Source: JANXVV01 sp038230975
Lineage (GTDB): Bacteria; Planctomycetota; Phycisphaerae; Tepidisphaerales; Tepidisphaeraceae
Length of the DNA: 5,329 bases
Direction of reading: 5' to 3'
Assembly: GCA_038230975.1 (NCBI GenBank)
Contig: JBBRMF010000333.1
Coordinates: 1 to 5,329 of the forward strand
The notes beneath the pieces were generated by a model that saw only the letters and a program-made list of their open reading frames with translations, was not told the DNA's origin and ran no database searches. Positions 1 through 5,022 of this stretch are shown here, piece by piece; within the stretch, counting starts at the first letter, position 1, and every line of letters starts with the position of its first letter. Position numbers and translations under genes: made by a program.

Positions 1-7
1 GTTCACC

Positions 8-265
8 CTACTTGGTTGGGTTGCAGATTTTTTCCATCGCCACGGAATTGCGTTCCAACGCTTTGACCAGCGTGTTGCGCACCCATTCGTTCTGGCGTTC
101 GATCGATTCGGTCATCTGCCGTTCGCGCTGCCAATCGCGCCAGAGCGTGTATCCGACCACCGCGCCGGCGAGCCCCCATTGAGCCCACAGGGTGGGATCG
201 CCACCCACGGGAATGGACGCCAGGAGCAGCGCGCCCATCCCAGCCTTCGCAAGTGTTTCAGTCAT
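8..265 (-). CDS. Small membrane-anchored phage protein, holin-like (85 aa)
   Basis: The product is not firmly recognised. Residues 8-22 are small and hydrophobic, residues 27-43 form a second apolar stretch (WAQWGLAGAVVGYTLW), and a strongly charged, helical, coiled-coil-like tail follows (RDWQRERQ, then IERQNEWVRNTLVKALERN). One or two membrane segments followed by a charged helix is the layout of small BhlA/UviB-type holin-like phage proteins, which help release lysis enzymes through the inner membrane; that function is inferred from layout only. The ATG at 265 overlaps the preceding stop as ATGA, so translation is probably coupled. AGGAG (complement of 274-278) lies 8 nt upstream. The TAG stop at 10-8 is followed by GGTGAAC, a possible ribosome site for a next gene outside the window. 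Alternatives are a tail-assembly accessory or an unrelated membrane protein. The reading frame is confident, the role is not. Confidence 0.8.
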   Translation of the reverse strand: MTETLAKAGMGALLLASIPVGGDPTLWAQWGLAGAVVGYTLWRDWQRERQMTESIERQNEWVRNTLVKALERNSVAMEKICNPTK

Positions 266-648
266 GGCGTTTGCTCCTGTCCAATCAGCTTCGTGTGAAT
301 CCGCAGTGTCTGACGGTACGGATCGCTGTATCGGAAATGCGGTTCGCCGCCCGGCGCGACGACCTCGTAAATGAAGCTCTGGTTCCCATCCGTTTCGCGC
401 ACCTGGTCACCGACCTGCGGAAGCGTCGGCACTGCATTCAGAATCAATTCCGCAGTGAGAATCAGGTAGTCGCGCGACTCGGAGCGGATCTGCGCACCGT
501 AACCATCGTCGATGAAAAAGAGTGTCCGGCCCCTGGTCGCATTGACTTCGACAGTCACACTTCCGCGGGCGTAGATGACCAGGCTTGAGCAAAATTTCAC
601 GCGCTGGTTTTCCAGCCACGCCGAGCCGCATTGAAGCAGATCGCCCAA
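262..648 (-). CDS. Probable head-completion / head-tail connector protein (128 aa, TTG start)
   Basis: This is a 128-residue soluble, beta-rich protein directly after the capsid and DUF2190 genes, where tailed phages encode the proteins that plug the portal and receive the tail. Visible features are RDYLI (59-63), PQVGDQV (77-83) and the run YEVVAPGG to RIHTKLIG (94-123). The pattern 'RDYLI, then P..GD, then a short strand pair ending in YEV' resembles small head-tail adaptor or stopper proteins, but I cannot name a family with certainty. The frame stays open upstream to an ATG at 834, but that start would bury most of the DUF2190 gene. The TTG at 648-646 sits 7 nt after AGGAGG (complement of 656-661) and 13 nt after the DUF2190 stop, so it is chosen here. 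The TGA stop overlaps the next ATG. Two cysteines near the N-terminus (C7, C20) are the only ones. Position supports the role better than sequence does. Confidence 0.75.
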   Translation of the reverse strand: MGDLLQCGSAWLENQRVKFCSSLVIYARGSVTVEVNATRGRTLFFIDDGYGAQIRSESRDYLILTAELILNAVPTLPQVGDQVRETDGNQSFIYEVVAPGGEPHFRYSDPYRQTLRIHTKLIGQEQTP

Positions 649-655
649 AGGTGCA

Positions 656-661
656 CCTCCT
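656..661 (-). promoter_or_regulatory. Shine-Dalgarno site that fixes a TTG start
   Basis: AGGAGG on the minus strand lies immediately after the DUF2190 stop (TAA, 664-662) and 7 nt before the TTG at 648-646. It is the best ribosome site in the operon. It explains why the next gene can use a rare start, and it rules out the longer frame that would begin inside DUF2190. Confidence 0.8.
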
Positions 662-994
662 TTATTGCTGCAAACGCACACGTACCGTCGTGTCGATGTC
701 GGCAGTCGCCAATGTCGTTTTCCCGAGGAACTTGTTTGCACCTGCTGTGGGTGTCGCAACGATGTTCGTTGCGTCCCAATAGACTTTCGTTCCCGCTGCC
801 ATGCCTGTCCCGGCTCCAGCGGTTTTCGGTACATCGAAAAGGCCTTCGACGCAGAGCGCTCCCAACGTGTTTGCTGGGATAGGACGCGTGGCGATGCCGA
901 TCAGATCGCCCTGAACTATCACATCGCCGACCAACACATCTGCCGTCGGCGTGATGTCCACGTAATCGTCATCTTGAACGTAAACGGCTGTCAT
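662..994 (-). CDS. DUF2190 family capsid-associated (decoration-type) protein
   Basis: This 110-residue protein has the typical DUF2190 core: a GDVIVQGDLIGIATRPIPANTLGAL segment (residues 23-47, shown in part), then VEGLFDVPK (49-57), a Gly/Ala turn, GTKVYWD (68-74), and a terminal strand with FLGKTT (89-94) and VRVRLQQ (104-110). Members are about 100-120 aa, mostly beta strand, and are encoded next to major capsid genes of tailed phages. They are regarded as capsid decoration or stabilisation proteins on the outside of the head. The ATG at 994 has GGAG (complement of 1004-1007) 9 nt upstream. The gene lies 49 bp after the capsid fusion gene, the largest gap within the head operon, and no hairpin or promoter is evident there. 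Family assignment is confident; the precise role on this capsid is inferred. Confidence 0.88.
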   Translation of the reverse strand: MTAVYVQDDDYVDITPTADVLVGDVIVQGDLIGIATRPIPANTLGALCVEGLFDVPKTAGAGTGMAAGTKVYWDATNIVATPTAGANKFLGKTTLATADIDTTVRVRLQQ

Positions 995-1043
995 GGTTCA
1001 GTTCTCCGTGTTTGAAGAATGGGAGGAAGAAGTGCCAAAACGC

Positions 1044-3047
1044 TCAGATGTCACCCTTGCTCTTGATTGCAGCGCGGGGATCTTGAAGCGCGACTCCGAA
1101 GTCGTGGTACCCGCGCATCTGAATGCCCAGCACGTTGAAATCCGCCTCCGCCGTTTCAATGATCGGAGACTCTTGACCGTTCAGGAACGCCACTTCGATC
1201 ACCGGCAAATCCGCCGGCGCGGCCAGCAGGTACCAAGCCTTCGCAGAATTGCCGGTGTACGCAGAATTCGCCAGGTACCGGCTGACCTCGACCCGGAACT
1301 TTCCCTGGTGCGGATTCGAAATCGGGTACTTGTTGTTGGCCGTCGTGTCGCGGATATCCGTCGACCGAAACAACTGAGAACCGAGTGCGCTCAGGGAGGT
1401 GGGAACCAGCATGATCGCAGGCATGACGCCGATGGGTTTGTTATCCGTGTCGACCTGATCCATGAACGCCACTTCCGCCTTGGTCAGTCCATCAATGCCC
1501 AAAACCGTGTCGACACCCGTCAGGTAATTCTTGTTATTCGCGGAGAAGAACGTCGGGTTGTTCAAGAACGCGGTCCAGAACACATCGTTGATCTTCAGAC
1601 CGCTACCCCGTCCAAACTTGCGTGGCACCGTGGTGATCGCGCCCAGGTCGTCGTTGATGATGTCGCGGCGATCGATGGACAACATCAAGCCGTACGAGTT
1701 GGCTTGGTTGGTATACTTTTCGTTGCCCAGCGTCCCCTGCTTGATCTGCCCGCCCGGAGCAATCACTTCGTACTGATCCTTCCCGACCAGCCGGTAGCTT
1801 GACACGGTCTTAAAGTCGTTGACGTTCCGAACGGAGCAGATGTTCCGCCAGGTCTGTTCGACCGAAAAAAACCCTTCCAAGAGGAACTTGTTGGCGACGT
1901 TGGCCAGGATGCCACCGATGTCTACGCTCGAAAATCCGGCCTGGATCGACGGCCCAAATGCGGCGTGCAACACCGCGCGGCTATCGCGAAAGTTCCGACC
2001 GGAATAACCGTTAGCCCACGCAGCTTCCAACAAGATTTCCTGCATCGAAATTCCACCTCGGAAGCGTTTGGCAGCGGCTTCGAGTGCCTCGGATGGGTAG
2101 TGTTTCTCGACACCCTGGAGCTTGGCTGTCTGCGCGCAGGCCGCTTCCAACATCGTGTTGTCGAGTACCGTTTGGACTGCAATGATGACATTGGGAACGG
2201 TCGGACGCTCGGCGCGCATCACGCCCAATTCACAGCGGGTGATGTCCCAGCCATCCCGAATGGCTTCCAGTTCAATCTGCGGATAGGCTGATCCGCAGAT
2301 TCGCCGGATGGCAGCGATGCGCTCACTTTCGGCAACCGCCTCAGCCCGGAGAGCCGCTGCCGTATTGGGTTGCGGATTGACGCGCTCGATTGGAGGATGT
2401 GTGGGCGTCTCCTGCGTCACCGTTGCGGCGGCGGCCACCGGGGGCTCGCTGGTGTTTTCGGACGCTCCGGTCTGATTTTCTTTTGGCACAGTCGTGATCT
2501 CCTCATGTGTGATGGCTTCCGCCGCGACGCTCGCGCTGGTTTGGCCGTCGGCTCCCAAATCCACGAAACTGATTTCGCCCAAGGTGGCTTTGCGGACCAC
2601 ATTCAATGGGCCGGAAAATTCTTTGCCGTTGACGATGACGTTTTGGTTATCCCGGACAAACTCTGACTCTTCCGCCGACGCTCCGATCGAGGCTTGCCAG
2701 GGGAATCCGTTGCGCGAAGACGCTACCACTTCGCGGGCCGTCGCCGTGTCGCGGGATACCGTGCCGCTGGCCACCAACTGGCCGTTCTCCACGCGGATGC
2801 TTTCGGTGTGTCCGACGCCCATTGACGCGTCATGACCAAGACGGATCGGACGCATCTGCGACGGGATCGCCAGTCCCGCGAGGTCCACGACCACCGGGAA
2901 ACGCCAGCCCGCAAGACGCATCGCCGCTCCGGTATAGGCGACCAAGTTGAACCGGGGCAGGCCCGGTTTCCCTTCGCCCATGGCTTCGATCGGTTCGAAC
3001 GTCATCGCACATTGCAATGTCAACGGAGCCTTCTCAACCTTACTCAT
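1044..3047 (-). CDS. Prohead protease / scaffold / major capsid protein fusion (667 aa)
   Basis: One polypeptide carries the capsid maturation protease and the shell subunit. Residues 1 to about 180 resemble ClpP-like/U35-type prohead proteases. Candidate catalytic residues are His72 in RLGHDASMG (His80 is an alternative), Ser120 in PWQASIGA and Glu158 in LGEISFVDLGADG. Residues about 182-232 form a Thr/Glu/Pro/Ala-rich, low-complexity linker. Residues about 233-365 are largely helical and charged (RAEAVAESERIAAIRRI and beyond), as expected of an internal scaffolding or delta-like region. From about 370 to the end is an HK97-fold-type major capsid protein with conserved-looking stretches KDQYEVIAPGGQIKQG (423-438), SIDRRDIINDDLGAITTVPR (457-476), and a C-terminal ADFNVLGIQMRGYHDFG (635-651). 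The length fits known protease/capsid fusions. The protease presumably cleaves itself and the linker after prohead assembly, then the shell expands. The start has GGAGG (complement of 3058-3062) 10 nt upstream and lies 2 nt after the portal stop. The catalytic residue picks are by eye. Confidence 0.93.
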   Translation of the reverse strand: MSKVEKAPLTLQCAMTFEPIEAMGEGKPGLPRFNLVAYTGAAMRLAGWRFPVVVDLAGLAIPSQMRPIRLGHDASMGVGHTESIRVENGQLVASGTVSRDTATAREVVASSRNGFPWQASIGASAEESEFVRDNQNVIVNGKEFSGPLNVVRKATLGEISFVDLGADGQTSASVAAEAITHEEITTVPKENQTGASENTSEPPVAAAATVTQETPTHPPIERVNPQPNTAAALRAEAVAESERIAAIRRICGSAYPQIELEAIRDGWDITRCELGVMRAERPTVPNVIIAVQTVLDNTMLEAACAQTAKLQGVEKHYPSEALEAAAKRFRGGISMQEILLEAAWANGYSGRNFRDSRAVLHAAFGPSIQAGFSSVDIGGILANVANKFLLEGFFSVEQTWRNICSVRNVNDFKTVSSYRLVGKDQYEVIAPGGQIKQGTLGNEKYTNQANSYGLMLSIDRRDIINDDLGAITTVPRKFGRGSGLKINDVFWTAFLNNPTFFSANNKNYLTGVDTVLGIDGLTKAEVAFMDQVDTDNKPIGVMPAIMLVPTSLSALGSQLFRSTDIRDTTANNKYPISNPHQGKFRVEVSRYLANSAYTGNSAKAWYLLAAPADLPVIEVAFLNGQESPIIETAEADFNVLGIQMRGYHDFGVALQDPRAAIKSKGDI

Positions 3048-3049
3048 CG

Positions 3050-4522
3050 TTAATCATCCTCCGGTAAAGGCATGTCTTCGTCTTCCGGAACGGCGGGAAC
3101 CGTTACGGCGTTGGGTTGGGCGAGTTCGGGGGCCAAACCCAATTCCCGCATCAATTCGAGTTCGTGTGCGCGCTGGCGCAGGGCGGTGTTCACATCAATG
3201 CCACGCTTGGCGTACTCTTCGGTGAGCGTGGTCGTAAAATTCTGAAGGCGCGTGGCCTGGGCCAGTGCTTCCTTGGCCGGATCGACGTGCTCCTGTCCGT
3301 CCCAAAACCATTGGTGCGACCAATCCGCTGATTTCGCGCGCAATGATTGCGGAAGAAAGCCATCAATCAGCACCGCTTCATTGACCCAGGTTGTAAACAA
3401 CCGGTCGAGAATGCCCGCGCCGATCTGCGCTTGTTCCACCCGGATCGATTTAAAATAAACCTGATGATCCATCCGGCCCGAAGCGTAGTTGTACGAACTG
3501 GAATTGCCGGCCGCGATGTTGAACGGCATGTTCATGCACCGGGCGATTTCATTGAGGATCTCTTTCTTGAATTCACCGTACGTGTTGGCGGGCTGCTCCG
3601 CGTGTACCTGCCCCATCTTCCAACCGCCGGGCATTGTTAACAGCGTGTTGCGTTCCAGTTGGATGGCGTCCATCGGCTCGACAGAATCTGCTTCGCCATT
3701 GGCTGGCGCATCCGTGTACAAGATCCCGGCGAAATAAGCGGCGGCTTTCGCGGCGTCCAATGTCGCCAGTGTGTAATCCCGGAGCATCGCAAACAGGGAA
3801 AGTGCCGGTGTCAATTCTGGAATGCCGCGATATTGCCCGGGGCGGTCGGTGCGGAAATAGTGCAACACGGATTTCGCCGGAATCGAATCGTATTCCAAGG
3901 TGTAGCGGACATTCGTGTCACCGGGGTGCTGTTTCAGAACGTGGTAGACGATCGTGTTGCCGAATCCGTCGAGTACGAGGCCGTCTACAAACGGAATCTG
4001 GCTCTTGGGAAACTGAAACAGCGGTGTCGTGACCTGATCCGCTTCGACCAGCTTCAGATCCAACTTAACCGGCCCTTCAAGTTCAGGGTTGTTAATCAGG
4101 ATCGCGAATGCCTCGCCATCTTCGGCTTTGGCCATCCGCATCGTTCGCAATTTTTCCGGCAGCCGAATCGCCTTCGCCCAGCGCGCAAACTCGTGATGAA
4201 CCCAGTTGTTCGCCTCGTAGTTCATCGAAAGTAACTGCAAGCGCGGGCCGGTCCCGATGCAATCGTTGGCCAACGTCAACACGATGCCGCGTGCGTACGA
4301 GTTATTCGCGACCTCGTATCGGGAGCGGTTCCGCAAAATCCGGCGTATGCCCGGCGAGTTGGCGGCGTTTGCCGACAAGCCGTCGGCGTACACCCAGTGC
4401 TTGCGATTGTGATCGCTCGTCAGCGACGCGTCGTATCGCGCGCGGATGACGGGGTATCCCACAGGCAAGGGCCGCTTGGCACTGGCGTCACCGAAGAAAA
4501 TGTTTTTCAAGCGAGCCAGCAT
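3050..4522 (-). CDS. Phage portal protein, lambda family
   Basis: This 490-residue protein would form the dodecameric ring at the capsid vertex through which DNA is packaged and ejected, docking terminase outside and connector proteins later. Lambda-portal-type landmarks, in order: the Arg-rich segment RRILRNRSRYEVANNSYARGI (60-80, shown in part) leading to LANDCIGTGPRLQLL (84-98); DGEAFAILI (135-143); HYFRTDRPGQYRGIPELTPA (221-240), the most diagnostic block; the NEIARCMNMPFNIAAGN block followed by SYNYASGRMDHQVYF (324-357); and HVDPAKEA (412-419). The C-terminus is strongly acidic (from about 479 on: PEDEDMPLPEDD). Length is normal for the family. The ATG overlaps the upstream stop as TAATG, and GGAG (complement of 4530-4533) lies 7 nt upstream inside the preceding gene, so translation is probably coupled. 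It heads the structural genes. No frameshift or lost block is apparent. Confidence 0.95.
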   Translation of the reverse strand: MLARLKNIFFGDASAKRPLPVGYPVIRARYDASLTSDHNRKHWVYADGLSANAANSPGIRRILRNRSRYEVANNSYARGIVLTLANDCIGTGPRLQLLSMNYEANNWVHHEFARWAKAIRLPEKLRTMRMAKAEDGEAFAILINNPELEGPVKLDLKLVEADQVTTPLFQFPKSQIPFVDGLVLDGFGNTIVYHVLKQHPGDTNVRYTLEYDSIPAKSVLHYFRTDRPGQYRGIPELTPALSLFAMLRDYTLATLDAAKAAAYFAGILYTDAPANGEADSVEPMDAIQLERNTLLTMPGGWKMGQVHAEQPANTYGEFKKEILNEIARCMNMPFNIAAGNSSSYNYASGRMDHQVYFKSIRVEQAQIGAGILDRLFTTWVNEAVLIDGFLPQSLRAKSADWSHQWFWDGQEHVDPAKEALAQATRLQNFTTTLTEEYAKRGIDVNTALRQRAHELELMRELGLAPELAQPNAVTVPAVPEDEDMPLPEDD

Positions 4523-4719
4523 TAGTTTGCTCCAGGTGGCACCAGTTTGCTGATTCGAATGCCGAGGCCCTTTGCCTTGGCGGCTTTCCTGGAGTTCAGG
4601 TAACGGTCGGCCTCAATCTGTTCACTCAGCGAGTGCTGCTCCACTTCGCCAGAGTCGCCTTTGACCCGCTTGGGGCCTTTGGCGTTTTCACAAATCGCGT
4701 CGTTCATGTCGTCGGGCAT
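4522..4719 (-). CDS. Small conserved-type phage protein between terminase and portal positions (65 aa)
   Basis: The protein has no recognised domain. It is hydrophilic and probably mostly helical: an acidic N-terminus (MPDDMNDAICENAKGP), a central EVEQHSLSEQIEADRYLNS (residues 25-43), a Lys-rich patch (SRKAAKAKG, 43-51) and the end ISKLVPPGAN. From memory, small proteins of this type, ending in a 'K-hydrophobic-VPPG' motif, sit just ahead of lambda-type portal genes; this recollection is unverified. The position matches that of lambda gpW-like small head genes, but the sequence does not look like gpW. The ATG at 4719 is chosen because GGGAG (complement of 4731-4735) lies 11 nt upstream. An upstream in-frame ATG at 4803 lies inside the terminator hairpin and gives an Arg-rich extension with no ribosome site. 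A second ATG at 4707 is possible. Its stop overlaps the portal start, which supports a shared transcript. Confidence 0.72.
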   Translation of the reverse strand: MPDDMNDAICENAKGPKRVKGDSGEVEQHSLSEQIEADRYLNSRKAAKAKGLGIRISKLVPPGAN

Positions 4720-4730
4720 CGTGTTTCGTT

Positions 4731-4735
4731 CTCCC
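4731..4735 (-). promoter_or_regulatory. Ribosome binding site of the small pre-portal gene
   Basis: GGGAG on the minus strand lies 11 nt before the ATG at 4719 and only 5 nt beyond the end of the outer arm of the large inverted repeat (4741). This decides the start in favour of a 65-residue product. A long hairpin ending so close could affect ribosome access. Confidence 0.55.
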
Positions 4736-4740
4736 GTTGC

Positions 4741-4874
4741 CAACCAGACGTGTGGCTCGCGTGCGAAAAATAAAAAGCGCCGCGCAGGGATGCGGCCCCG
4801 CACGGCGCTTTTATCTTTGGCCTCGACGCGTTTGGAGGATCAGTCCACTCGCGTTGAGCCACACAGTCTGGTTG
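4741..4874. repeat. 134-bp nested inverted repeat enclosing a terminator
   Basis: The outer arms are CAACCAGACGTGTGGCTC (4741-4758) and GAGCCACACAGTCTGGTTG (4856-4874). They are perfectly complementary over 18 bp apart from one extra A (4865) in the right arm. Inside lies a second inverted repeat: an A-rich left arm ending AAAAAGCGCCG (4766-4782) and CGGCGCTTTTATCTTT (4803-4818). Single-stranded DNA or RNA of either strand could fold into a long rod with an asymmetric internal loop. No transposase is present and I see no flanking target-site duplication. It could be a small palindromic (MITE-like) element, a leader-RNA structure, or a pair of inverted protein-binding sites. The pairing is directly visible; the function is unknown. 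Confidence 0.8.
4766..4818. terminator. Bidirectional intrinsic terminator
   Basis: AAAAGCGCCG (4773-4782) pairs perfectly with CGGCGCTTTT (4803-4812) around a 20-nt loop that holds a smaller stem (TGCG 4791-4794 with CGCA 4799-4802). On the minus strand the stem is followed by TTTTTATTTTT (complement of 4776-4766), a strong U-tract. On the plus strand it is followed by TTTTATCTTT (4809-4818). It would stop minus-strand transcripts coming from the PIN-type gene before they reach the head genes, so those genes need their own promoter or read-through. Confidence 0.85.
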
Positions 4875-4889
4875 TCTGATGTCTATATA

Positions 4890-4910
4890 CCCGGTCAATG
4901 TCTAACCGGG
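4890..4910. repeat. Short inverted repeat CCCGGT/ACCGGG
   Basis: CCCGGT (4890-4895) and ACCGGG (4905-4910) pair perfectly over 6 bp around a 9-nt loop. There is no T-tract on either side, so it is not a convincing intrinsic terminator. It could be a small operator or part of a structured leader. The match is short enough to be chance. Confidence 0.4.
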
Positions 4911-4938
4911 AGGAGGAATCTATTCGGTAGTTGAAAGT

Positions 4939-4985
4939 CATTCGATTAATGGAATGGGCTAACAAAATAGTTCCATTAATGGAAT
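4939..4985. promoter_or_regulatory. Twin palindromic boxes, possible operator pair
   Basis: Box A (4939-4956) is an 18-bp palindrome, CATTCGATTAATGGAATG, with one mismatched pair (4944/4951). Box B (4971-4984), TTCCATTAATGGAA, is a perfect 14-bp palindrome. The two also form a direct repeat, TTC(G/C)ATTAATGGAAT, matching at 14 of 15 positions and repeated exactly 30 bp apart, close to three helical turns. This is what paired binding sites for a dimeric repressor look like. They lie downstream of the PIN-type gene and upstream of the head operon, in the most AT-rich part of the window. No promoter is evident beside them. Confidence 0.6.
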
Positions 4986-4993
4986 ACGCCTGA

Positions 4994-5022
4994 TGCGGAA
5001 AAGAGCGTAACTACTCTCCGCA
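4994..5022. repeat. Hairpin at the 3' end of the PIN-type gene
   Basis: TGCGGA (4994-4999) pairs with TCCGCA (5017-5022), and GAG (5003-5005) pairs with CTC (5014-5016) with a 3-nt bulge. It spans the stop codon of the PIN-type gene. No T-run follows on the minus strand, so it is at best a weak terminator or an mRNA 3' end-stabilising stem. The stronger terminator lies about 180 bp further on. Confidence 0.4.

Larger units (their letters stand above)
4720..5010. other. Gene-free structured spacer between PIN-type gene and head operon
   Basis: This is 291 bp with no credible coding region on either strand. It holds, from right to left, a hairpin at the PIN stop, an AT-rich segment (about one third GC across 4921-4980) with two palindromes, a small CCCGGT/ACCGGG hairpin, and the nested inverted repeat with terminator. 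I looked for sigma70-type promoters. A lone TATATA at 4884-4889 has no partner -35 at proper spacing on either strand, and the 46 bp between the terminator T-tract and the 65-aa gene show no clear -10/-35 pair. A GGGAGGAGGAAT run (4908-4919, plus strand) looks like a ribosome site but leads to no usable frame. Confidence 0.7.

Noticed and set aside
649..834. N-terminal extension of the connector-type gene to an ATG at 834.
   Set aside because: It overlaps most of the DUF2190 gene, is Arg/Ser/Gln-rich and low-quality as protein, and lacks a ribosome site, whereas the TTG at 648 has an excellent one.
993..1802. Long plus-strand open frame of 269 codons.
   Set aside because: It lies antisense to the C-terminal capsid domain, is rich in Arg, Val and Asp as expected of an antisense shadow, has no recognisable motif, and the minus-strand capsid match is strong.
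3659..4234. Plus-strand open frame of 191 codons opposite the portal gene.
   Set aside because: Antisense to conserved portal blocks, with no domain signature and no operon context.
4720..4803. N-terminal extension of the 65-aa pre-portal protein to an ATG at 4803.
   Set aside because: The extension reads through the terminator stem and repeat arm, and the ATG lies within the terminator hairpin with no ribosome site.
4735..4880. Integron attC-like site, suggested by inverted arms with an extra unpaired base.
   Set aside because: The ends do not fit the RYYYAAC/GTTRRRY core consensus, no integrase or cassette array is seen, and the core is a plain terminator.
4881..4889. TATATA at 4884-4889 as a promoter -10 element.
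   Set aside because: No -35-like hexamer at 16-18 bp on either strand; the nearest TTGAGC and TTGACC candidates are badly spaced.
4939..4985. Repeats as the start of a CRISPR array.
   Set aside because: Only two short palindromic copies with a 15-nt gap, no repeat-spacer regularity beyond that and no cas gene.
4931..4993. Possible 20-codon leader peptide starting at TTG on the plus strand after a GGAGG-like run at 4912-4916.
   Set aside because: The spacing of 14 nt is too long, the start is weak, no gene follows on that strand, and the repeated 'LME' pattern merely reflects the DNA direct repeat.
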